The notes below the pieces were generated by a model that was given only the letters and a program-made list of their open reading frames with translations, did not search any database and was not told where the DNA came from. From assembly GCA_902800055.1 (NCBI GenBank), contig CADCCW010000009.1, positions 1 through 51,196 of the forward strand: DNA of 51,196 bases, in the 5' to 3' direction. Origin of the DNA: an uncultured bacterium. GTDB lineage: Bacteria; Verrucomicrobiota; Kiritimatiellia; RFP12; UBA1067. This document shows, one piece after another, positions 7,556 through 16,100 of this stretch; position 1 is the stretch's first letter, and each line of letters starts with the position of its first letter. The position numbers were made by a program, and so were the translations under genes.

Positions 7556-10500
7556 TCACTCGGCGTTGACGAAGTCGAGCACCTGGCGGCGGACCTGCCG
7601 CCACTCGGCCTTGCCGTCCAGCGCCTTCTTGAGGTCGAACGCCGCGGCGGCCTTGGCGAAGCCGACCGCGTCGGACCCGCGCAGGATCCGCGCCTTCTCC
7701 GCGGCGACAATGCCGTTCCTCAGCTCGAGGAAGCGCCAGCTCGGCTGTCCGCCGGGATAGACGAGGAAGGTGTCGCCGGCGCGCCAGTCGCCGTAGCCGG
7801 CGTCGGCGAGCGGATCCTCCGGCCAGCTGTTCCACGCCCAGCGCAGGAAACCGTCCATTCCCGCAAACGCAGGGTACGCACCGAGCCAGAACGGCTCCTC
7901 GCCGGCGGACTCCATGAACGTGTTCGGCTTGACCGGCCAGCAGCAGACGTAGTATGTGGTCTTGAAACCTTTTTCGCGGCGACCGTCGCACTCAGAAAGG
8001 AACTCGGGCGTCACATGGGAGAGTATCTGCGAGTAGACGTCGATGTCGATGCCCTTGAAGTCGCTCGGCTTGCGGTTGCCGGCCATCGCGATGCGCAGGC
8101 CGGGGGCGTGGCGGTGGACAAAGTCCACAACCGCCTTCACCTGCTCCGGCGACCGCTCGTCCATCGCGATGATCGTGTCGTCGTACCACCCCTTCTCCTT
8201 CAGGTGCGCGGCGAAGCGCTGGATGAACGGAGCCCAGCGCGCCTCGAACTCGGGCGTGCCCGGTTTCTCCCTGAGCTTCCAGGGACAGAGCGTGTAGCAG
8301 GAGATGTCCGGCCCCAGCCCACAGGAGCGGCCGAACTCGACGTACTCGTCGAAGAGCGCGAAGCCGTCCTCGACCATCGAATGGTAGGCGTCGCGGCACT
8401 GGTGGTCCCACGGCTCGTCGAGGAGGGTCACGGTAAGCGTCTTCTGACCCGCCGTCGCCAGCAGCTCGTAGACCGGCCGCATCGCATCGTAGTGCTCCTT
8501 CGAGAACGGCCTTAAGCGGGCGACGCGCGCGACCGCCCACGGATGCTGCCAGAGGTCGAGGTAGTACTTCCACTCCTTCGGCGACGGCAGCACGCGGTCG
8601 AGAACCTTCACCTCCATCATCCCGCAGCGGTAAACGCCCGGCTTCGCGTCCGCCGGCACCGACACCTCCACCACTCTCGGCCCCGCGCCGGCGCCGCCCC
8701 ACTCCACGCGGTCATACGCCTCGCGGAGCTGCAGCGAGCCCGGCTCGGCGGCGAATTTCACCGGCCGCATCACGCCGACCTTCACCGCCAGCGGCGCGGG
8801 CGCTGCGCCAAGCTCGCAGGAGTCCGGCAGGCGCGCGGCCACCGTCTCGCCGCGCCACGCCTTCAGCTCGAAGGTGCGGGCGGAGGCGGAAAGAGCCGGC
8901 AGGGCGAGCGCCAGCGCGAGCAGAACTGCGCCGTGGCGGCGCATCTGCCGCGTCGACGGCGGGTCGATCACCTCCACCGCGGGCGCGGCAGCCGCGCGCT
9001 CCTTCGCCGTCTGGCGGCGGATGATCCACATCTGCACGATCGAGAAGAGGTTGGAGAGGAACCAGTAGAGCGAGAGCGCCGACGGGAACGAGTAGAACAT
9101 GACAAGCATCATCAGCGGCATGAACACCATCATCATCCGCTGCTGGTTCTTGTCGCCGGTAGACGGCGTGAACGCGCTCTGGAGGCCGGTCGAGACCGCC
9201 ATCAGGATCGGCAGGAGGTTGAGGCCTCCGAACGGGAACCAGCTCGCGAAAAGCCCTTCCGGCTCGGAGAGGTCGGCAATCCAGAGGAACGGCGCGTACC
9301 GAAGCTCGACCGCGGACCTGAGCACGTTGAAGAGCGCGATGAAGACGGGGATCTGGATCAGCATCGGCAGGCACGAGCTCGCCGGATTCACCTTCTCGGC
9401 GCGGTAGAGCGCCCAGGTCTCCTGCTGCATGCGCTGCGGGTTGTCCTTGTACTTCGCCTGGATCTCCTTCATCTTCGGCTGCAGTTCCTGCATCTTCTTC
9501 ATGCCCACCGTCGACTTGTGGGTGAGCGGCCAGAAGAGGAGCCTGACGAGGATCGTCAAGAGGATGATCGCGACGCCGTAGTTGGGAATCCAGCCGTAGA
9601 AGAGGTTGAGCACCCAGACGAGCGGATAGCAGATCCACCGCCACATGCCGAACTCCATCACGTCCTTCATCCCGAGGTCCCAGAGAAGCGCCTGCTTCTT
9701 GGGGCCGACGTAGAAGACGCTCGTGCGTTTCGCCGCGTCGTCGGCGAGCAGGACGCTGGCGGCGACGGACGCGGGGCGGTAGTTGGCGGAGCCGACGTCG
9801 CGCGCGACCGTCGCGTCGAAGCCGGCGTTGGCCGCGGTCGACGAGCAGAACGCAGTCACGAAGAAGCGGTTCTTTACCGCCACCCACTGCTGCGCCCCGG
9901 GATACTTCACCGAGGTCTCCGCCGGCATCCCAGCCGCGCTCTTGGAGCCGCTGCAGCCGCCGGAAAGGCCGCCGACGAGATAGCCCTTGAGGGGAGAGTC
10001 GCCCTCGCAGTGGTGGACGACGCCCGGCTTGCCCTTGCCGGCGTCCATCGCCCAGCTGTCGACGGAGAGGAGGTCGTTCTTCGAGTCGCCCATGCGCATC
10101 TGCCCGAGCGAAACCGCCCCGCCGATCCCGTCGTCGTCGAGGGTGATGCGGTAGTCCGCGCCGAGGCGGATGGTGCGGGACTTCGCGCCGTTGACGAAGC
10201 GGACGGAATCGGCGCCCTCCTCCGCCACCTCGAACGCCTCGACCGCCGCGCCGGCGCCGAGCGGCGAGTCGGAGAAGTCGAACACGACCGGCGGGTTCTC
10301 GTCGGAGATTTCGCCGCGGTCCTTCGCGTACTTCTTCAAGGTCGCCTTCTTGACGACCGCGCCCCAGCTGGAAAGCTCGAGCTTGAGCTCCTCGTTCTCG
10401 AGGACGACCACCTTCTCCGGCACCGACGGCTTCGCCGGCGCGGGCTCGACCGCCGCAGGCGCCTTCGTGGCTTCGCCGGCGACGGGCTCCGTCCGCGCGG

Positions 10501-10657
10501 CCTCGGCCTGCGCCGCGGCGTTCGTCGCGACGGCGACCGCGGCGGGATGCGCCGCCGCGTACTTCGCGCGCTCCTTGGCGCGGCCGACCTCGCTCCACAC
10601 GTACCACGCGAGAGCCGCGCCCAGCAGCAGGCAGATTATCTTTTCGCTCTTGTTCAT
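7556..10657 (-). CDS. yidC: YidC membrane insertase fused in frame to a DUF4091/GH123-like glycosidase domain
   Basis: One uninterrupted 1033-residue frame. Residues 1-571 are a normal Gram-negative-type YidC: an N-terminal anchor (KIICLLLGAALAWYVW), an Ala/Pro linker, a large periplasmic domain, and the insertase core at about 335-560 (AIILLTILVRLLFWPLTHKS, CLPMLIQIPVFIALFNVLRS, ALSLYWFLSNLFSIVQMW). Without a stop it continues at M572 (codon at 8944) with RRHGAVLLALALALPALSASA, a signal-peptide-like segment. A domain ending in DGFLRWAWNSWPEDPLADAG and GDTFLVYPGG then matches DUF4091 of GH123-like glycosidases, with an Asp-Glu pair at about 833-834 (IAMDERSPEQ). The start at 10657 has GGAGGAA upstream and follows yidD by 2 nt. 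Either a true fusion or two genes merged by loss of a stop. Confidence 0.9.
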   Translation of the reverse strand: MNKSEKIICLLLGAALAWYVWSEVGRAKERAKYAAAHPAAVAVATNAAAQAEAARTEPVAGEATKAPAAVEPAPAKPSVPEKVVVLENEELKLELSSWGAVVKKATLKKYAKDRGEISDENPPVVFDFSDSPLGAGAAVEAFEVAEEGADSVRFVNGAKSRTIRLGADYRITLDDDGIGGAVSLGQMRMGDSKNDLLSVDSWAMDAGKGKPGVVHHCEGDSPLKGYLVGGLSGGCSGSKSAAGMPAETSVKYPGAQQWVAVKNRFFVTAFCSSTAANAGFDATVARDVGSANYRPASVAASVLLADDAAKRTSVFYVGPKKQALLWDLGMKDVMEFGMWRWICYPLVWVLNLFYGWIPNYGVAIILLTILVRLLFWPLTHKSTVGMKKMQELQPKMKEIQAKYKDNPQRMQQETWALYRAEKVNPASSCLPMLIQIPVFIALFNVLRSAVELRYAPFLWIADLSEPEGLFASWFPFGGLNLLPILMAVSTGLQSAFTPSTGDKNQQRMMMVFMPLMMLVMFYSFPSALSLYWFLSNLFSIVQMWIIRRQTAKERAAAAPAVEVIDPPSTRQMRRHGAVLLALALALPALSASARTFELKAWRGETVAARLPDSCELGAAPAPLAVKVGVMRPVKFAAEPGSLQLREAYDRVEWGGAGAGPRVVEVSVPADAKPGVYRCGMMEVKVLDRVLPSPKEWKYYLDLWQHPWAVARVARLRPFSKEHYDAMRPVYELLATAGQKTLTVTLLDEPWDHQCRDAYHSMVEDGFALFDEYVEFGRSCGLGPDISCYTLCPWKLREKPGTPEFEARWAPFIQRFAAHLKEKGWYDDTIIAMDERSPEQVKAVVDFVHRHAPGLRIAMAGNRKPSDFKGIDIDVYSQILSHVTPEFLSECDGRREKGFKTTYYVCCWPVKPNTFMESAGEEPFWLGAYPAFAGMDGFLRWAWNSWPEDPLADAGYGDWRAGDTFLVYPGGQPSWRFLELRNGIVAAEKARILRGSDAVGFAKAAAAFDLKKALDGKAEWRQVRRQVLDFVNAE

Positions 10658-10659
10658 CT

Positions 10660-10893
10660 TCAGTTCCTCCAACGTCCCTTCGGCGGCACCGGATCGGGGC
10701 CCTTCGCCCCGAACGGATGGCACCTCAAAATCCTCCAGAGCCCCAGCAGCGTCCCCTTCGCCGCGCCGTGCACCTGCAGCGCCTCGAGCATGTAGTTCGA
10801 GCAGCTGGGCGTGAACCGGCAGCAGTCGCCGAAGAGCGGACTAAGCGTCACCTGGTACGCCCTCACAAAAAGCTGCAATGTCCTGGACAACAT
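10660..10893 (-). CDS. yidD: Membrane protein insertion efficiency factor YidD
   Basis: A 77-residue protein with the family core CCRFTPSCSNYMLEALQVHG and RILRCHPFG. YidD is a small membrane-associated protein that helps YidC/Sec insertion. Its start lies 53 nt inside the end of rnpA; the N-terminus from this start (MLSRTLQLFVRAYQVTLSP) matches the usual length before the AYQ segment, so the overlap is probably real. yidC begins 2 nt after its stop. Confidence 0.93.
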   Translation of the reverse strand: MLSRTLQLFVRAYQVTLSPLFGDCCRFTPSCSNYMLEALQVHGAAKGTLLGLWRILRCHPFGAKGPDPVPPKGRWRN

Positions 10894-11176
10894 CCTGCAC
10901 CTTCTTCCCCGCGATCGCGCGCCTGGCGACGAACACCCACTCGGTGCGCTCCGGCACGCGTCCGTCCTTCGCCAGCAGCCGGAACGCCTCGCGCATCAGC
11001 CGCTTGGCCCGGTTGCGGTCGACCGCGTCGTGGAAGGTCTTCTTGGAAACCACGACGCCGGCCTGGCGGTCGGCGTCGGCTGACTTCAGCCGCCACGCGG
11101 CGAGGAGACGTCCCTTCAGGGGACGCCCCCGGTCGAAGACACGCTTGTACTTCGCGCCGGGGAGCCGCGTGGACAT
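10841..11176 (-). CDS. rnpA: Ribonuclease P protein component
   Basis: A 111-residue basic protein with the RnpA signature: VSKKTFHDAVDRNRAKRLMREAF contains the R-N-R-x-K-R-x-x-R-E core (DRNRAKRLMREAFRLL). It assists the RNase P RNA in maturing tRNA 5' ends. It lies 13 nt after rpmH, as in most bacteria. Its 3' end overlaps yidD by 53 nt. Confidence 0.96.
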   Translation of the reverse strand: MSTRLPGAKYKRVFDRGRPLKGRLLAAWRLKSADADRQAGVVVSKKTFHDAVDRNRAKRLMREAFRLLAKDGRVPERTEWVFVARRAIAGKKVQDVVQDIAAFCEGVPGDA

Positions 11177-11189
11177 TGGCCGGGTGGTG

Positions 11190-11327
11190 TCAGACCTGGG
11201 TCAGGCGCTTGCGTCCCTTGGCGCGGCGGCGGGCAAGCACCTTGCGTCCGCCCTTGGTGGCCTTGCGCGCGCGATAGCCGATTTTCCTCTTCCGCTTGAT
11301 CTTGGAAGGCTGCCATGTCATCTTCAT
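11190..11327 (-). CDS. rpmH: 50S ribosomal protein L34
   Basis: Hand translation gives 45 residues, starting [20 protein letters not shown] and ending in a K/R-rich tail ([14 protein letters not shown]). This is the typical L34 length and composition. The ATG at 11327 is preceded by AAAGGAA about 10 nt upstream and by an extended -10 at 11361-11369. It heads the rpmH-rnpA-yidD-yidC block. Confidence 0.97.
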   Translation of the reverse strand: MKMTWQPSKIKRKRKIGYRARKATKGGRKVLARRRAKGRKRLTQV

Positions 11328-11360
11328 TTTCTTGATTCCTTTCAGTTGAAAAGTTTGTGT

Positions 11361-11369
11361 ATTTTACCA
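11361..11369 (-). promoter_or_regulatory. Extended -10 promoter for rpmH block
   Basis: Minus-strand TGGTAAAAT, one mismatch from the local consensus, 33 nt before the rpmH ATG. The leader contains CTTTTCAACTGAAAGGAA, which resembles the 8-base repeat units of the right half and supplies the Shine-Dalgarno sequence. Confidence 0.7.
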
Positions 11370-11490
11370 TATTTACCCCACGCAGTGCAAGGTGCCGCGG
11401 TTCAGCGGGGAGAAATGCGCTTCGCCGCTTGGGAAGGTCCAATGGACTCAGACAGGACCACGGCAGGGACGAGGATGCGGGTTGGGCGGA

Positions 11491-11513
11491 GGGCGGGGCG
11501 AGCGCCCCAGCCC
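11491..11513 (-). terminator. GC hairpin after the AGCS gene (possible terminator)
   Basis: Stem GGGC-GGGGC / GCCCC-(A)-GCCC with a 4-base loop, about 20 nt past the symporter stop. There is no U-tract, so a classical Rho-independent terminator is not shown. It is part of a 32-nt element repeated at 20913-20944. The rest of the 11370-11533 gap shows nothing recognisable. Confidence 0.4.
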
Positions 11514-11533
11514 GAAGCCGCACCGCCGCGGCG

Positions 11534-13105
11534 TCACAACTCGGTCTTGCCGGCGGCGCGGCGCTCCAGGAAGTCCCTGGTGGTGCGCCAGACGACCGGC
11601 GAGAGCAGCACCAGCGCGATCAGGTTCGGGAACGCCATCAGCCCGTTCATCGTGTCCGCAACGCCCCAGACCACGCTGACGGTGAGGTACGGCCCGACCG
11701 CCACGAAGAGGACGTACAGGAGGCGGTACGCCATCAGCGTGCCGCGGCGGTGGGAGCCCACCAGGTACTCGAGGCACTTCTCGGAGTAGTAGTTCCAGCC
11801 GAGGATGGTGGTGAAGGCGAAGAACGCGAGCGAGGTCATCAGGAAGAATGACGAGATCTTCGCTGAGCCGGGGCCGAGGAACGACAGCCCGCGCGAGAAC
11901 GCCTCGATGGTGATGTCCACGCCCTTGAGACCCAGCGAAGGCTCCCAGGCGCCGGTCACCACGATCGCCAGGCCCGTCATCGAGCAGACGATGATGGTGT
12001 CGATGAAGGTGCCGGTCATGCAGACGAGGCCCTGGCGCGCCGGCTCGTTGGTCTTCGCCGCCGCCGCCGCGATCGGCGCCGAGCCGAGGCCGGCCTCGTT
12101 GGAGAAGATCCCGCGCGCGATGCCCTTCTGCATCGCGATGAAGATCGTCCCCACCATGCCGCCGGTGAACGCCGCGGGGTTGAACGCCGCGCGCACGATG
12201 AGCTCCACCGCCGCCGAGACCTTGGAGATGTTGCCCAGCAGGATGAAGCCGCAGATCAGGATGTAGAACACCGCCATGAACGGCACCACCACCGTCGAGA
12301 CGCTGGCGATGCGCTTGAGCCCGCCGATCACCACCAGCGCGGTGCACAGCGCCACGACCGCGCCGGCGATCATGACCGGCACCGAGTAGGTGGTGCCGAA
12401 GAGCTGCACGCCGGTCGCGAGGTTGGCCGGGTCGAACCCGGGGTCGAAGAACCGCTGCGCCGCCGAGGTGATGCCGTGCACCTGGGTGATGGTGCCGATG
12501 CCGAGGATGCCGGCGGTGACGCCGAAGAAGGCGAACAGCACCGCGAGCCACTTCCAGCTCTTGACGCCGAACATCCCCTTCAGGCCCTTCTCGATGTAGT
12601 AGAACGGGCCGCCGAGCACGGTGCCGTCGGGCGTGAACTCGCGGTACTTCACCGCCAGCAGCCCCTCGGCGTACTTGGTGGCCATGCCGAAGAACGCCGC
12701 CACCTCCATCCAGAAGAGCGCGCCCGGGCCGCCGGTGCCGATCGCCGTCGCCACGCCCACGATGTTGCCGGTGCCGATCGTCGCCGAAAGCGCCGTGCAG
12801 AGCGCGCCGAACGAGGAGACGTCGCCCGAGGTGCCGGCTTCGGTGTGGAACATGTACCGGAAGGCGTTCCTGAGGTTCATGAGGTGGCAGAACCTCAGCA
12901 TGCCGGTGAGCAGCATGCCGGTCAGGAGGATGGTGCAGATGAGCGGCAGCCCCCAGACGATCGAGTCCGCCTTGTCCACCCAGGCGGTAAGCGCCGAGAG
13001 CCAGTCGCTCGAGGTCTCGACCGACTTCGCCACGGCGCCGGTGAGCGCCGCCTCGGGTTCATTCGCAATGGCCTTGAGGGCCGTGGTAACTACTGCGTTC
13101 GTCAT
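11534..13105 (-). CDS. AGCS-family alanine/glycine:cation symporter
   Basis: A 523-residue multi-spanning membrane protein. The family signature is clear: ALSATIGTGNIVGVATAIGT followed by GGPGALFWMEVAAFFGMATK and YAEGLLAVKYRE; later IFSNEAGLGSAPIAAAAAKT. AGCS carriers import alanine or glycine with Na+ or H+. The N-terminal 40 residues are polar and longer than usual. The ATG at 13105 has GAGG 7 nt upstream and an extended -10 at 13135-13143. It is transcribed toward rpmH but separated from it by a 200-nt gap containing a hairpin and the rpmH promoter. Confidence 0.93.
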   Translation of the reverse strand: MTNAVVTTALKAIANEPEAALTGAVAKSVETSSDWLSALTAWVDKADSIVWGLPLICTILLTGMLLTGMLRFCHLMNLRNAFRYMFHTEAGTSGDVSSFGALCTALSATIGTGNIVGVATAIGTGGPGALFWMEVAAFFGMATKYAEGLLAVKYREFTPDGTVLGGPFYYIEKGLKGMFGVKSWKWLAVLFAFFGVTAGILGIGTITQVHGITSAAQRFFDPGFDPANLATGVQLFGTTYSVPVMIAGAVVALCTALVVIGGLKRIASVSTVVVPFMAVFYILICGFILLGNISKVSAAVELIVRAAFNPAAFTGGMVGTIFIAMQKGIARGIFSNEAGLGSAPIAAAAAKTNEPARQGLVCMTGTFIDTIIVCSMTGLAIVVTGAWEPSLGLKGVDITIEAFSRGLSFLGPGSAKISSFFLMTSLAFFAFTTILGWNYYSEKCLEYLVGSHRRGTLMAYRLLYVLFVAVGPYLTVSVVWGVADTMNGLMAFPNLIALVLLSPVVWRTTRDFLERRAAGKTEL

Positions 13106-13134
13106 TGCAACCTCATTTCGCTTTGTTTTTGTGT

Positions 13135-13143
13135 ATTATACCA
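13135..13143 (-). promoter_or_regulatory. Extended -10 promoter for the AGCS symporter gene
   Basis: Minus-strand TGGTATAAT, 29 nt before the ATG. It begins only about 30 nt after the stop of the giant repeat gene; a short palindrome TGCCGCGGCA (13153-13162) lies between. Confidence 0.8.
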
Positions 13144-13171
13144 TATTTCCCCGCGCAAACTGCCGCGGCAA

Positions 13172-16100
13172 TTACCGCGCCGGGGTGGCGGTGTCGATGG
13201 AAACGCGGATGAAGGAGCCATCGGACGCGGGGACGAAGACCTGCGCCTCGCCGGAACCGTAGGCGACGTTCCCCGCCTGAACCGCCTTCGGCACAAGATT
13301 GACGGGACTCTCGCCCGCCTCAACGCAGAAAACGCCGTTGACCCTCTCCATGTCGACCGCCTCGCCGCCCGCCGAGGCCGCCACGCGGACCGTCGCGCCG
13401 CCGCCGCCGACCTCGATCCCGACAATGCTGAGCTCAGCCGGCTCCGCCGCCGGATCGGCGTTTAGGAGGAACGCCTCCTCGTATTCACTGTTGACGTCTT
13501 TGCCGTAGCACGTCGCCCACACGACGTAGTTGGACCGCACCGAGTTGTCCGCATATTTGAGATACGTCGGGAATGCCATCGGCTGGACGAGCTTCAGATC
13601 GCTGCCGTCCAGCTGCACAGCGTAGCCGTAGATATCGCTGAAGAAATACTTTTCGTCGCCAGCCGAAGCACCTGTAGCAAACATGACTGGGTTACCGAGG
13701 GTCGGCTCGGTCGCTGTCTGCACGCCGATCGACGCGCCCGCCGCAAGACCTTCCACGGTGATCGTGCGAGAGGAGGCAAGATAGACATTGCGAGACTGGC
13801 CGACGGAGTTGGTGTTGCCGGAAACGACCGAACTACCAGAAACCCTGAGCGTACCGACGTTCACATACACACCGCCGCCTTTGCTGGCCACGTTGCCGGA
13901 GACGACGCTGTTGGTCATCGCAAACGTAGCGCTATTGTTCACGTACACGCCGCCGCCTCCGTAGCAATTATACCAGCCCAAACATTTTGCCGTGTTGCCG
14001 GAGATTTCGCCGCCGGTCATCACGAACGCATAGCCAATACCGCCCACAGCCACGCCGCCGCCGTTTTTGCTGGACCAATTGCCGGAGATCTCGCCGCCGC
14101 TCATCGTGAACGCGCACTTGTTCACGAACATGCCACCGCCAGCGGCATAAATGTTATTGCCGTCGCCGGTAGTGTCCACGAAGTTCCCGGAGATCGTGCC
14201 ACCGGTCATAGTGCCCGTGCCGATGATATTTTTCAGACACACGCCGCCGCCATACGCTCTGCCGGAGCTTTGGACCGAATTGGAGATGATCAAGCCGCCG
14301 GACATCGCGAACGTACCGTTCTCGTTCACGTACACGCCGCCGCCTCCATAGACATCAGTGGAACCACTTGCGTACACCACGTTGCCGGAGATTTCGCCGC
14401 CGGTCATTGTGAACGTGCTGCGGTCACTATTGCTGCTGTACACATACACGCCACCGCCACCTATGGTGCCGCTGCTTGGGCCTACCACGTTGCCGGAGAT
14501 TTTGCCACCGGATATCGTGAACGCGCTGCCGGTCACGTACACGCCGCCGCCATTGCCGTATGCCGTGTTTCCGGAGATTTCGCCGCCCGATATCTCGATC
14601 GTGCCGCCGTCCACGTACACGCCGCCGCCCCGATTGGCCGAGTTGGCGAAGATTGTTCCGCCAGCCATCGTGAATGCGCCACCTTCATTCACATACACGC
14701 CGCCGCCATAGTACACGTCACAACCACCGATCACGGCGCCTGCCCCTTCCACGCTGTTGGTGAGCGTGAGGTTGCCGCCTTCAAGAACCTCGATGACCCT
14801 GAACCACCCGTCGGCGTCGATCACGTGTCCGCTCAGGTCAAGCGTGACGGCGTTCGCGACCATCAGCGTTGCGTCGTCGTTCGTCGCGGTAACGTCGCTT
14901 GCGAGCTTGACCATGCCGCCCGCGTCCAGCCGCTTCTGCAGCCGTTCCCACGGAGTGATCGCGCGAAGGCACAGCGAATTATTCTCGACGCACACGGCGA
15001 AGCCAGGATCGTCGCTGAAGAAATGCGCGCCGTCTGCCGCCGAGCCACTGGCGAACGCGACGGGATTGGCGAGGGTCGGCTCGGTCTGGGTCGTCACGCC
15101 GATGGACGCGCCCGCCGAAAGACCTTCCACGGTGATCGTGCGAGAGGAGGCAAGATAGACATTGCGAGACTGGCCGACGGAGTTGGTGTTGCCGGAAACG
15201 GACGAAACGCCAGAAACGTAGAGATGGCCGCTGTTCACGTACACACCGCCGCCTTTACTGGCCTCGTTGCCGGAGATGACGCTGTTGGTCATCGCGAACG
15301 TGCTGTTGTTGTTCACGTACACGCCACCGCCGCCGACAGCCGTGTTGCCGGAAATTTCACCGCCTGACATCTCGAACACTCCGCTATTCACAAACACGCC
15401 TCCTCCGCCAAGGCCGTTCATGCCGATGCAATATGCCGCATTGCCTGAGATGGCCCCTCCGGACATCATAAACAGGTGTATTGCATCACCTCGCACGCAT
15501 ACGCCGCCTCCGTTTTTGCTGGACCAGTTGCCGGAGATTTCGCCGCCTGTCATCGCGAACGTGCTTTTATCCACGAACACCCCACCGCCAAAAGTCCAGA
15601 CATTTCCGCCGGCGGTCGTGGTCACAAAGTTACCGGAGATCATGCCGCCGGAAATCGTGTTCGTGGCACTCCCGTAAACGCACACGCCGCCGCCATACGC
15701 GCTGCTTGAGCTTTGGACCGAGTTGGAGATGATCGTGCCGCCGGTCATAACAAACCCCTCGTAACCTCCGGACACGAACACGCCTCCGCCGCCTCGGGTA
15801 TTGTCGACTCCGTTGGCGTAAGCCACATTGCCGGAGATTTCGCCGCCGGACATCGTGAATGTGCCGTCGCCGCTGCCGGTGTTGTACATAAACACGCCTC
15901 CGCCGCTGTATCTGGCGATGTTGCCGGAGATCTCGCCACTGGAAATGGTGAACGTGCCGCCATCCATGTACACTCCGCCACCGTTTTGAGGGGCGTAGTT
16001 GTTGGTGACAGAACCGCCGGACATCGTGAACGTGCCGCCTTGCATGTACACGCCGCCGCCGTTGTAGCCGGCATTGTTGTTGGCGATCGAGCCGCCCGAC

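Noticed and set aside
8945..8985. Separate translation start for the glycosidase domain after yidC
   Set aside because: GGAGGTGATC is a good anti-16S match, but it lies 26 nt before the ATG, and no nearer ATG, GTG or TTG in frame exists; kept as one ORF with the ambiguity stated.
8543..10795. A 750-residue plus-strand open frame opposite yidC
   Set aside because: Arg/His/Leu-rich shadow of the yidC frame; no recognisable motif.
11491..11513. Classical Rho-independent terminator
   Set aside because: The hairpin is strong but has no following U-tract on either strand; reported only as a possible terminator.
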